A stretch of DNA of 21,902 nucleotides, from the IMG/VR virus record IMGVR_UViG_3300042301_000922, positions 1 through 21,902 of that record; one strand, written 5' to 3'. Positions within the stretch are counted from its first letter, which is position 1. Every line of letters begins with the position of its first letter. The notes under the pieces are model-generated. The model ran no database searches. It was given only the letters and a program-made list of their open reading frames with translations, and had not been told where the DNA came from. A program made the translations under genes and the position numbers. Shown here in pieces: positions 6,483 through 14,077 of the stretch. This stretch comes from a virus.

Positions 6483-6914
6483 TTATTTAGGTGTTAACCC
6501 CAACTCGTGTTCAGTTATAATCTTAAACTCCCAATTCCTATCTTTTGCAAATTCTGTTGCTGCTGCCCATTTAGCTTGATTCTTCATAAATGTTAGGGAT
6601 TCTACTAAATATCTCTGAGTTCGTTTTCCTGGAAATATAGGTGGTTTACATTGCGCTGCAGGTTTGACTTCCACCAAGTAAGTCTTCCCTGTAGTTACCG
6701 TTATTTTAAAGTCTACGAAATAACGATGAATACGATTATCCGTGGGACACTTATAGGGTATAACTGTCTCCTCAGAACTCCACTTTACGATACTGGGATT
6801 CTTGTCACACCAAGACGCAAACATAGTTTCCCAGCTAGATCGCATAACGATATTAGTTGGGTCTCCTGTATATTTTTCAGGAAATATTGGAGTGAACTTT
6901 CTTTTATGGAACAT
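6483..6914 (-). CDS. 4: Head completion protein, T4 gp4-like
   Basis: The 143-aa product (T4 gp4 is 150 aa) matches along its length: KFTPIFPEKYTGDPTNIVMRSSWETMFASWCDKNPSIVKWSSEETVIPY against T4 KWVPKNISKYRGDPKKITYRSNWEKFFFEWLDKNPEIIAWGSETAVIPY, then RYFVDFKI, YLVEVKP and FKIITEHEL. In T4, gp4 (also called gp50/gp65) completes filled heads before tail joining. The core, with W-x-E-P/VIPY followed by D-F and E-V-K, resembles nuclease-fold proteins, a point I infer only from the motif spacing. It is the first gene of the leftward late cluster. Confidence 0.9.
   Translation of the reverse strand: MFHKRKFTPIFPEKYTGDPTNIVMRSSWETMFASWCDKNPSIVKWSSEETVIPYKCPTDNRIHRYFVDFKITVTTGKTYLVEVKPAAQCKPPIFPGKRTQRYLVESLTFMKNQAKWAAATEFAKDRNWEFKIITEHELGLTPK
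6484..6491 (-). promoter_or_regulatory. CCTAAATA late-promoter-like box at the end of gene 4
   Basis: On the - strand the last codons of gene 4 (CCT AAA TAA) form CCTAAATA, seven bases before the next ATG at 6477. The same box, with almost the same flanks, precedes gp25 (13672-13679) and gene 4 itself (6949-6956). The last six bases match the T4 late box TATAAATA. If it is a promoter, the transcript would start about at the ATG. It could also be a chance by-product of the gp4 C-terminus. Confidence 0.4.
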
Positions 6915-6938
6915 AAATAAGTAATAGGAAAATAAATA
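6912..6938 (+). promoter_or_regulatory. Two candidate late promoters for the rightward tail cluster
   Basis: CATAAATA (6912-6919) and AATAAATA (6931-6938) each differ from the T4 late box TATAAATA at the first base only. They stand 32 to 58 bases ahead of gene 48, whose AAAGGA ribosome binding site is at 6959-6964. They are the only obvious promoter candidates for the long rightward run. The first box covers the start codon of the divergent gene 4. Confidence 0.55.
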
Positions 6939-6948
6939 ACACCGCTCT

Positions 6949-6956
6949 TATTTAGG
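6949..6956 (-). promoter_or_regulatory. Candidate late promoter for the leftward cluster (gene 4 onward)
   Basis: CCTAAATA on the - strand, within CCCTAAATAAGA (6957-6946), lies 35 bases ahead of the gene 4 start. Eleven bases, CCTAAATAAGA, are identical to those before gp25 at 13672-13682. The last six bases match the T4 late box. It overlaps the leader of the rightward gene 48, so the two clusters would be driven from overlapping divergent promoters. Confidence 0.5.
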
Positions 6957-6969
6957 GTAAAGGACTAGA

Positions 6970-8067
6970 ATGGCTATTAATCCAGAAACTGGTGAAGAAT
7001 ACACCCCACTAAAAGAAAATCTTTATAATAAACGTGGTGGTGCAAGTTCAATGAGTGATAAGTACTCAGTGAGCATGCATTCATATCCAAAAGATTTAAT
7101 CTCAAATACTGGTGAGTATGGTGGCAATTATGCTATCTTTTATATCAACGTACAAACTGATTCGAAGTTAGCAAAAACTGCAGATGAAAGTGAATTCGTT
7201 AATGACAACACTCCAAGAGATCGTGGAGACTTAATCGCACAAAATTTATCTTCAGATAAACTATTAGCGACTAATCTTGGACTTCTCGCTGGTGGTGCCA
7301 TTTTAGGTAAAGCATTAGGAGTTGGAGCTGTTGCTGGTCCAACAGCAGGTTTAGCAGCTGTTGGTGCTTATGCTACTTCTAAAGTCGCTGCTACTGCTAG
7401 TCGTGCTCAAAGAAGATTAAAAACTGCTATTGCGTTACATATACCAAATCAACTACAGATTCGTTATGGTATGCAGTGGGGTGATCAGGATACTGGTGCT
7501 TTGGCTATGGCTGCAGTTGCAGGAGAGCAAGCAGTAGAAATTGCTAAAGCATTGATGAATAAGGATAGTGTTAATACTAAAGATGTGGGTGATATCGCTG
7601 CAGCGATGGGTACAAATTTAGCATTATCTAAAGGTCCATTCGCTTCAGCGAATTCTGCAGCCACAGGTCTAGCAGCAAACCCGAAAAAAGAACAAGTATT
7701 TAGTGGTGTAGATTTTAGAACATTTCAGGTTGAATATCAGTTCTTTCCTAGAAGCGTAGATGAAGCTAGGAATGTTCAAAGAATTATTTACGAATTTAAA
7801 TATCATATGCATCCAGAATTTAAGGATGCCAATAATTTTGTTTATATCTATCCATCTGAGTTTGATATTTTCTATTATCAAAATGGTACAGAAAACTTAA
7901 ATCTTCATCGCCACACATCCTGCGTGTTGACAGAAATGAGTGTCAACTACACACCTAACGGAGTATTCTCTACATTTGATAATGGCATGCCAACGCAAAT
8001 TAACGTACAAATGTCATTCCGTGAACTTGCTCTTCTTACTAAAGACAAAATTAAGGATGGTCTATAA
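6970..8067 (+). CDS. 48: Baseplate tail tube cap, T4 gp48-like
   Basis: The 365-aa product is the size of T4 gp48 (364 aa). Its C-terminus, LTEMSVNYTPNGVFSTFDNGMPTQINVQMSFRELALLTKD, aligns with T4 QIQSIRFDKTPNGNFNGLAIAPNLPSTFTLEITMREIITLNR. The TPNG and M-F-RE-LLT pattern is typical of tube-fold proteins. In T4, gp48 sits on the hub between gp27 and gp54 and starts the tube. Residues about 97-145 form an Ala/Gly-rich hydrophobic stretch (GLLAGGAILGKALGVGAVAG), unusual for a tube protein. The ATG has an AAAGGA ribosome binding site. The stop overlaps the next start. Confidence 0.85.
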   Translation: MAINPETGEEYTPLKENLYNKRGGASSMSDKYSVSMHSYPKDLISNTGEYGGNYAIFYINVQTDSKLAKTADESEFVNDNTPRDRGDLIAQNLSSDKLLATNLGLLAGGAILGKALGVGAVAGPTAGLAAVGAYATSKVAATASRAQRRLKTAIALHIPNQLQIRYGMQWGDQDTGALAMAAVAGEQAVEIAKALMNKDSVNTKDVGDIAAAMGTNLALSKGPFASANSAATGLAANPKKEQVFSGVDFRTFQVEYQFFPRSVDEARNVQRIIYEFKYHMHPEFKDANNFVYIYPSEFDIFYYQNGTENLNLHRHTSCVLTEMSVNYTPNGVFSTFDNGMPTQINVQMSFRELALLTKDKIKDGL

Positions 8068-8558
8068 TGTATTTTAAAGATTTCCCTAAGTTTCTGTATG
8101 ACTTTAACTACGGAACAAATAATAAAACATCTGTAGTTACTGATATAACTCGAAACGTAAGATTCCGTAAAGAACTATTCTCCTCTATAACATATTTTGA
8201 TGAATATGATATTGTTGACGGAGAAACTCCAGAAATTATAGCGGAAAAGATTTACGGCAACGCAGAGTATCATTGGATCATTATGCTTGCCAATAATAAG
8301 TATGATTACATAAGTGACTTTCCATTACCTGAGCCACAATTAGCTAGACACATTACAGAAGTACATGGTGCAAATGTTAATGGAATAAAACATTATATTA
8401 ATGCTGCTGGATTCACAGTAAACTCTGACGCTCCAGGCGCAGTTCCTGAGACTTTTGCTCAACATGAAAGAAACATCAATGAAAGCAAACGAAGAATCAA
8501 AATTATATCTCCACAGCTAGTGAATACAATTCTTAAAAACTTTAAAGAATCTCTATAA
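8067..8558 (+). CDS. 53: Baseplate wedge protein, T4 gp53-like
   Basis: This 163-aa protein (T4 gp53 is 196 aa) carries the family signature: VDGETPEIIAEKIYGNAEYHWIIMLANNKYDYISDFPL matches T4 SPRPEELANAIYGNPQLYWVLLMCNDNYDPYYGW, and the end KRRIKIISPQLVNTILKNF matches T4 LRQIKIIAKSDINSFMNDL. The middle is a LysM-like fold. In T4, gp53 joins neighbouring wedges around the hub. ATG and the upstream stop overlap as TAATG, and so do its own stop and the next start. Confidence 0.9.
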   Translation: MYFKDFPKFLYDFNYGTNNKTSVVTDITRNVRFRKELFSSITYFDEYDIVDGETPEIIAEKIYGNAEYHWIIMLANNKYDYISDFPLPEPQLARHITEVHGANVNGIKHYINAAGFTVNSDAPGAVPETFAQHERNINESKRRIKIISPQLVNTILKNFKESL

Positions 8559-9835
8559 TGCAATCAGGCGAGCAGTTAAAATTTGCAGGTGAGGTAATTC
8601 TTGACAAGGTCAGGATTATTACTCCATCTGGTTTTTATCAAGATATTGCTGGACAGGTAATCACTGTACAGGTATACGAAGATCTATTTTCACCATTTAT
8701 CACTGGCAGTTTAATTGTGAAAGAATCTTTAGATCTGATCAATCTATTTCCATTTATTGGTGAAGAGTATCTAGAGTTAGAAATTAGAACTCCAACATTA
8801 GATAAAAATAATATCAAAAATACATTCTACATCTATAAGATGGGGAATAGAGAGTTGCTTGGAGATCGTTCAGTTGTTTATCAACTACACTTTATTTCAA
8901 CAGAAGCAATTTCTGATTTAAATAAAAAGATAAGCAAGACATTTACAGGTAAAGTATCCGACCTCGTTAAGAAATTTGTTACTGACAAATACGATGGAAT
9001 GGAAAGTACCAAATCAGTTAATATTGAACCAACTATAAACTCCACAAAGTACACTTCTAATTACTGGAGTCCAGTTCAAAATATTATGTATTTAATTGAT
9101 AACGCAATCAATATTAATAAAACTCCAGACTACGTTTTCTTTGAGAATAGAGATGGCTTTTACTTTATAAGTTTAGAATCATTGTATTCAAATAATGTAT
9201 TTCAAGAGTTTACTTACGACAAGTATACTCGTGACGACCTTCCAGGTGGTGGCAGTGCAAGAAACGTGCAGGAAGATTATAAACGAATTATCTCAATTAG
9301 TATCCCAACTGGATTTGACTACATCGATCGTATTCAATCTGGTATGCTATCGTCAAAGTTAATAACTTATGACACAACAAAGAAGTCTTATACTTCAAAA
9401 AATTACGATATGTTCAAACGATTTGAACAACAAAAACACTTGAACAAGTTTCCTATTAATTCCAATAGATCTATTTTTAGAAACAGTGCTTTAATTATGA
9501 ATGAACCTAAAGCATTCGCAAATCATTCAGGCTTCGGTGATGTAACTAATACAAGAATAATTCAGGAAAGAAATTCATTGATGAAGTTGGCTGAATCAAA
9601 CAAGCTAGAAATTACAGTTCCAGGAAGAGCAGACTATACTGTTGGTCAAAAGATTGCAGTGGTGTTAAATAAAATAGAATCACTCTCTGATAAAGACGGA
9701 GATATTACTGACAAAATGTTTTCTGGTTATTATATTATTGCAGCGATTAATCACTATGTAGATAGAGAAAAACACGAGTGTGTTATGGAAGTGATTAAAG
9801 AGTCTTCACAAATGGATATGAACAAAGGTAAATAA
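8558..9835 (+). CDS. 27: Baseplate hub protein, T4 gp27-like
   Basis: This 425-aa protein is close in size to T4 gp27 (391 aa). It has two regions of hub-type folds. The first 150 residues (VITVQVYEDLFSPFITGSLIVKES, LELEIRTPTL, YQLHFISTEAI) form the first tube-like domain, followed by the KISKTFTGKVSDLVKKFV helix. Near the C-terminus, ITVPGRADYTVGQKIAVVL and SGYYIIAAINHYVDREKHECVMEVIKES form the beta domain shared with VgrG and gpD hubs. It is expected as a trimer joining the spike (next gene) to the tube. Starts and stops overlap as TAATG at both ends. The call rests on fold pattern and position. Confidence 0.8.
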   Translation: MQSGEQLKFAGEVILDKVRIITPSGFYQDIAGQVITVQVYEDLFSPFITGSLIVKESLDLINLFPFIGEEYLELEIRTPTLDKNNIKNTFYIYKMGNRELLGDRSVVYQLHFISTEAISDLNKKISKTFTGKVSDLVKKFVTDKYDGMESTKSVNIEPTINSTKYTSNYWSPVQNIMYLIDNAININKTPDYVFFENRDGFYFISLESLYSNNVFQEFTYDKYTRDDLPGGGSARNVQEDYKRIISISIPTGFDYIDRIQSGMLSSKLITYDTTKKSYTSKNYDMFKRFEQQKHLNKFPINSNRSIFRNSALIMNEPKAFANHSGFGDVTNTRIIQERNSLMKLAESNKLEITVPGRADYTVGQKIAVVLNKIESLSDKDGDITDKMFSGYYIIAAINHYVDREKHECVMEVIKESSQMDMNKGK

Positions 9836-12800
9836 TGAATTTTTACTATGGTGTAGTCGAGAATAGACAAGATCCTTTAAGACTTGGTCGTTGCCAAGTT
9901 CGAGTGGTTGGTTTGCACACGCATGATAAGTCACAGTTACCGACTGCAGATTTACCTTGGGCAACTCCAGTTCAGCCAGTAACTTCTGCTGCAATGAACG
10001 GTATTGGATACTCTCCAATTGGACCAGTTGAAGGTTCTGCTGTTATTATTATGTATGCTGATGCTGAACAGCAACAACCAATTATAATTGGTACAATTGG
10101 TGGTATTCCATCAACACCAATCCCACCAGACGCTGATGATAGTGGTCCAATTGGTGCTTCTCCAAAAATCGCCGATTTAAAGTTAAGAACTATTCCTGGA
10201 CCAGTTTCTGGTAAACAATTAACATTTTACGATCCAGAGACTGGCTCTACTAATTTAACGGCACCATTATTGGCAAACATGAAAGTGTTTGGCTTTGGAT
10301 TACCTGAAGGTACATTCATCGTTTCTATCGATAGTGGAACTCAAATTACTATTAGTAATCCAGTAATTCAATACACAGAGAATATTCTATCGTTTGACGC
10401 TGCTCCAACAAATCTTGCAGCAGTCAATGCCAGCAAAATACAAAATGTATTGACAAGTTCAGATGGAACTCCAGTCACTTCTGGAGATGGTACTGTTATA
10501 ACTACTGGAACAACAGTACCATCAGCAGTAAAAGCCACACCAACAAATTCTGCTATCCCAACAATTGCACCACCAAAGTCATCACCAAATTCAGGAAAAT
10601 CTGAAGCAGGAATTAAGGCACTAATTGCAGCGTGTGATAAAGTTGGATTAACTACACGTGAACAAAAATGTGCACTACTAGGTATCGCTGGTGGTGAATC
10701 ACGTTGGATTCCTCAGTTAGAAGCATTCAATTATTCTGCCAATCGTATGAAGCAGATTTATTCCTTTGCTACCCCAGAAGACATAACACAATATTCTGAT
10801 GCTAGTAAAAAGGGTATAACACGTGATCAGTTTTTCTCATGGGCATATGGTCCAACAAAACGAGGTAAGGGATTCTTAGGTAATCAGACAGATGCCGATG
10901 GTGGAAAGTATTTTGGTCGTGGATTTATTCAACTAACTGGTAAGGCAAATTATCAGCGTTATCAAAAACTTGCCAATGATATGGGCTTGAATTTAGATAT
11001 TGTTAATAATCCAGATTCTCTTGATGCTGATATTAACGTATCTGCTTTGGTTGCTGCATTGTATATTAAAGATCGTGTTAAAGGTGTTGCACCTGCTGCA
11101 CATCCTGGATTCTTCCTTGCAGCTAAAAAAGCAGTTGGTGTAAACTCACCAGATATCGCTGCACTTAAACAAAACTACTACGAGTATTTCTACGGTAAAG
11201 CTGGCACTGGTGGAGAAGAAAAAGATGCAGGTGCACCAATTGCCACTCCTCCAGCGGATGGAGATGCCACACCTAGACCATCAGAAGAATCTGTTCGTTC
11301 AGGTGCAGACAATAACGGATTTAGAGATCCAAATAGTAAATATCCTTTAAAAGCATACATTGGTGAACCAGATACAAATCGTTTGGCACGTGGTATTATT
11401 GAAGGTACAGTTGTTAAGAAAAAAGACGCTGTAAGAGTTCGTGCTGTTCCTCGTGCATTAGATCTTGGTCCATGGGATCAACCTGAAGCACCTTATGGAG
11501 CAAAGTATCCATTTAACAAAGTGTTTGAAACTGAGTCTGGTCACATTCAAGAGTTTGATGATACTCCAGGGCAAGAACGTATTCATACTTACCATCGCTC
11601 TGGTACATTTCACGAGATTGATACCAATGGAACACAAGTAAATTATATCGTTGGCGATAACTTTGTTCTTATGGAAAAGAACGGATGTATTAGCGTAAGA
11701 GGTGAGTGTAATATTACTGTTGATGGTAATACAAACATTTATGCAAGAACCGATGCGAACATTCAAGTTGATCAAAATGCAACTATAAAAGTTGGTAACA
11801 ATCTAGACATCGGTGTTGGTACTGATGTAACCATGGCAATCGGTGGAGACTTTAAAGTTAAAGTTGCTGGAGATTACTCTATTGATGCAGCAACTATTAA
11901 TACTAAATCACAAGGTGGTCTAACTACACAAGCAGTTGGTGCTATGAATATCAAAGGTTCTACGATTAATCAAGAATCGGAAGGTGACGCAAACTATTTA
12001 AGTGGTGGCACTACTAGTATAGATTATAGTCAAGGACAGTTTGGTAATGGTGCTGATGGTGCTCAAGATGTAGAAGATGTTCCCCTTACTCCACCAGCAG
12101 CAACTATTGGTTTAAGCCCAGTCGTCCCATTTGCAATTCCACCAGAACGTGAGTTTGAAGAAAAAACTACTGCTGAAACTCCAGATGATTTTGAAACACC
12201 AGAAGGTCGTGCTGCATCTGCTCAACAAGCAAGAACAGAAGGTGTTGTTGGTGCGCTACCACCTGTTGCTACAGAAGAAGCACCTGCCCCAAGTGGCGGA
12301 TCTAAGAATGAGATTCCAGTGAGTTGCGATATTATCTACGCAAGAAAAGAATTCTCAAATGACTTTAGAATGTCTAAGAACTTTACTCTTGGTATGTTAA
12401 TTGATGGTGGTGTTGGTGGTAAGCATCGTCTAGTTGATCAGATGCTTAAAGAGTCTAAATCATCACCAGAACGTATATACACAGTTCAAGAAATTGTGTG
12501 TAATCTTGCTCAAACTGCTCAAAATATTCTAGAACCAATGTTGGAAATTCTTCCAGGTGGTATTGGTGGATATAAAACTCAGTGGAAAATTAACTCTGGT
12601 TATCGGTTAAAAGGTGTTGTTGGAAATGAGTCGCCAACATCTGATCACTGTAAGGGGCAGGCTATTGATATTGGTATTATGCTACCAGACAAGTATACAT
12701 CAACGTATGATATTATTCAAAAGGCTGAAAAGATTATTCCATACGACCAGTTAATTTTAGAATATCGTCATCCAGGATCTGTATGGATTCACGTATCATA

Positions 12801-12924
12801 CAAAGCAAAAGGTTCTAGAAAAATGGCATTTACTATGGTCAATGATTCGACTTATAAACGTAACACTGCAGGTATGCCATCTGGATTTGTATTGGTTGAA
12901 AATATTCCGCCTAAGAGTGCATAA
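9835..12924 (+). CDS. 5: Central spike / tail lysin, gp5-like, with GH19-type and M15-type domains
   Basis: The product has 1029 aa (T4 gp5 has 575). Residues 1-95 are the OB-fold (YYGVVENRQDPLRLGRCQVRVVG, PVTSAAMNGIG, GPVEGS), nearly as in T4 gp5. About 118-190 is an extra beta domain. About 262-460 is a glycoside hydrolase family 19-like domain: GGESRW with likely catalytic Glu288, E297-AFNYSANRM, and GRGFIQLTGKANYQRY from Gly361. This replaces T4's own lysozyme. Residues 565-580 (ETESGHIQEFDDTPGQER) start the beta-helical needle, with repeats such as GNTNIYARTDANIQVDQNATIKVGN. The C-terminal 200 residues look like an M15-type D,D-peptidase: SDHCKGQAIDI (His938, Asp945) and WIHVSY (His986). 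It should pierce and digest the wall at infection. It follows the hub gene with a TAATG overlap. Confidence 0.85.
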   Translation: MNFYYGVVENRQDPLRLGRCQVRVVGLHTHDKSQLPTADLPWATPVQPVTSAAMNGIGYSPIGPVEGSAVIIMYADAEQQQPIIIGTIGGIPSTPIPPDADDSGPIGASPKIADLKLRTIPGPVSGKQLTFYDPETGSTNLTAPLLANMKVFGFGLPEGTFIVSIDSGTQITISNPVIQYTENILSFDAAPTNLAAVNASKIQNVLTSSDGTPVTSGDGTVITTGTTVPSAVKATPTNSAIPTIAPPKSSPNSGKSEAGIKALIAACDKVGLTTREQKCALLGIAGGESRWIPQLEAFNYSANRMKQIYSFATPEDITQYSDASKKGITRDQFFSWAYGPTKRGKGFLGNQTDADGGKYFGRGFIQLTGKANYQRYQKLANDMGLNLDIVNNPDSLDADINVSALVAALYIKDRVKGVAPAAHPGFFLAAKKAVGVNSPDIAALKQNYYEYFYGKAGTGGEEKDAGAPIATPPADGDATPRPSEESVRSGADNNGFRDPNSKYPLKAYIGEPDTNRLARGIIEGTVVKKKDAVRVRAVPRALDLGPWDQPEAPYGAKYPFNKVFETESGHIQEFDDTPGQERIHTYHRSGTFHEIDTNGTQVNYIVGDNFVLMEKNGCISVRGECNITVDGNTNIYARTDANIQVDQNATIKVGNNLDIGVGTDVTMAIGGDFKVKVAGDYSIDAATINTKSQGGLTTQAVGAMNIKGSTINQESEGDANYLSGGTTSIDYSQGQFGNGADGAQDVEDVPLTPPAATIGLSPVVPFAIPPEREFEEKTTAETPDDFETPEGRAASAQQARTEGVVGALPPVATEEAPAPSGGSKNEIPVSCDIIYARKEFSNDFRMSKNFTLGMLIDGGVGGKHRLVDQMLKESKSSPERIYTVQEIVCNLAQTAQNILEPMLEILPGGIGGYKTQWKINSGYRLKGVVGNESPTSDHCKGQAIDIGIMLPDKYTSTYDIIQKAEKIIPYDQLILEYRHPGSVWIHVSYKAKGSRKMAFTMVNDSTYKRNTAGMPSGFVLVENIPPKSA

Positions 12925-13385
12925 TGGCTTGGTTACCAGAATCAACGGATTTAGGTTCTGTTAATGAGATTGTGTCATTTTCTAATACTATAACATATGA
13001 ACAGGAAGATCCTGGAACTATGACTATGGTTTCATACCCAGTTACTATTACTGTAAATCAGGTTAATCCAAATACAATTAGTGTTTCTGGTGGTATACTT
13101 TCTGGATATTATTTTGATTCATTTGATAACACAATAACCTACAGAACTTCAGAAGGATCGTTTCCTGTAGTTACAAAGTTTAATCAGATTAATATTGATC
13201 AATTATATGAAATGATTTCATATAAGGCGAGTTTGGTTTCTAGTAAGACGTTTACTTATACGGCAACTGCCAAAGATGGCGATACAATTATTGCCACTCA
13301 AGTTTATAGTAAAACTGTTACCAATGACTGGACTAGCGGAAAAAACTCTTTACAGGAATATGTAGGATATGCCAGCAGTAAGTAG
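12924..13385 (+). CDS. Unknown 153-aa protein between spike and PAAR genes
   Basis: The start overlaps the gp5 stop (TAATG), and the end overlaps the PAAR gene by 17 bases in another frame, so it is tightly held in the hub operon. The sequence is rich in Thr, Ser, Val and Tyr with alternating beta patterns (TMTMVSYPVTITVNQVNPNTISVSGG, KTFTYTATAKDGDTIIATQVYSKTV). It has no cysteine, signal peptide or membrane segment. I recognise no family. From its place, a small structural piece of the spike complex is a reasonable guess. Confidence 0.75.
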   Translation: MAWLPESTDLGSVNEIVSFSNTITYEQEDPGTMTMVSYPVTITVNQVNPNTISVSGGILSGYYFDSFDNTITYRTSEGSFPVVTKFNQINIDQLYEMISYKASLVSSKTFTYTATAKDGDTIIATQVYSKTVTNDWTSGKNSLQEYVGYASSK

Positions 13386-13671
13386 AATCGGAGATATGAG
13401 TACTGGACATGGATGCTTTGCTCCAACTGCTCTTATACAAACTCCAGTAACAAAAACCTTTTTTAATGGAATTTTAGCTTCAGTCATTGATACTGGTTGT
13501 CTTCATGCACCTCATACATGCGGTGTTACTACTCACGCTGGAGCAACTAGATCTCCATCTTCTGGAGCCAGTAAGACTTTTATAGAGGGTAAACTGGCTG
13601 CAAGAATTGGTGATAATATTGCATGTGGAGATGCAATTGGCGAAGGATCTCCCAACTCTTTTATAGAATAA
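13369..13671 (+). CDS. PAAR-type spike tip protein
   Basis: This 100-aa protein opens with PAVSRIGDMSTGHGCFAPT and repeats the motif pattern SRIGD...GHGC, NGILASVIDTGCLHAPHTCG, EGKLAARIGDNIACGDAIGEGS. PAAR proteins fold as a small cone, hold a metal through His and Cys residues (several are available here: GHGC, CLHAPHTC), and sharpen the spike of contractile tails and type VI secretion systems. The ATG has a GGA just upstream, inside the end of the previous gene. Position directly after the gp5-like gene supports the role. Confidence 0.9.
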   Translation: MPAVSRIGDMSTGHGCFAPTALIQTPVTKTFFNGILASVIDTGCLHAPHTCGVTTHAGATRSPSSGASKTFIEGKLAARIGDNIACGDAIGEGSPNSFIE

Positions 13672-13679
13672 CCTAAATA
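13672..13679 (+). promoter_or_regulatory. CCTAAATA late-promoter-like box before gene 25
   Basis: CCTAAATA occupies the 13-base gap between the PAAR stop and the gp25 ATG (13685), leaving only five bases to the ATG. No Shine-Dalgarno sequence is visible. Eleven bases (CCTAAATAAGA) are shared with the box ahead of gene 4. With T4-like spacing, transcription would begin at or near the ATG. Confidence 0.45.
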
Positions 13680-13684
13680 AGAAT

Positions 13685-14077
13685 ATGGCAAGAAACACAA
13701 GACTTTTCTCCGACATCGACCTTAATTTCACTAAACATCCAGTGACTAGGGACATAACTCGTAGATATGACGAGAATGCTATTAAGGCATCCGTTAAAAA
13801 CCTTCTATTAACCAGAAACTTTGAGAGACCATTTCATAGTGAAATCGGTTCTCCTATTCGAGCATTAATGTTTGAACTTCCTGGTCCAATGTTTGATGTT
13901 ATGCTTCAGCGTGCGATTATTGATGTTATCAATAACTTTGAACCAAGAGTGGAAATTATAGACGTTCGAGTAAATGATGCGTCAGAGTTAAACGCAGTTT
14001 ATATCACACTGGAATTTAAAATAGTCAATACCGAGAGACCTATTACTCTCGATCTAGCACTAGAGAGAACACGATAA
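13685..14077 (+). CDS. 25: Baseplate wedge protein, T4 gp25-like
   Basis: The 130-aa product is almost exactly the length of T4 gp25 (132 aa) and has the gp25/GPW family features: FSDIDLNFTKHPVTRDITRRYDENAIKASVKNLLLT, RPFHSEIGSPIRALMFE and the NNFEPRVEI box. The family has a lysozyme-like name but serves as a structural part of the wedge core bundle with gp6 and gp7, and in the related TssE of type VI systems. Its start lacks a ribosome binding site. It ends directly against gene 6. Confidence 0.95.
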   Translation: MARNTRLFSDIDLNFTKHPVTRDITRRYDENAIKASVKNLLLTRNFERPFHSEIGSPIRALMFELPGPMFDVMLQRAIIDVINNFEPRVEIIDVRVNDASELNAVYITLEFKIVNTERPITLDLALERTR

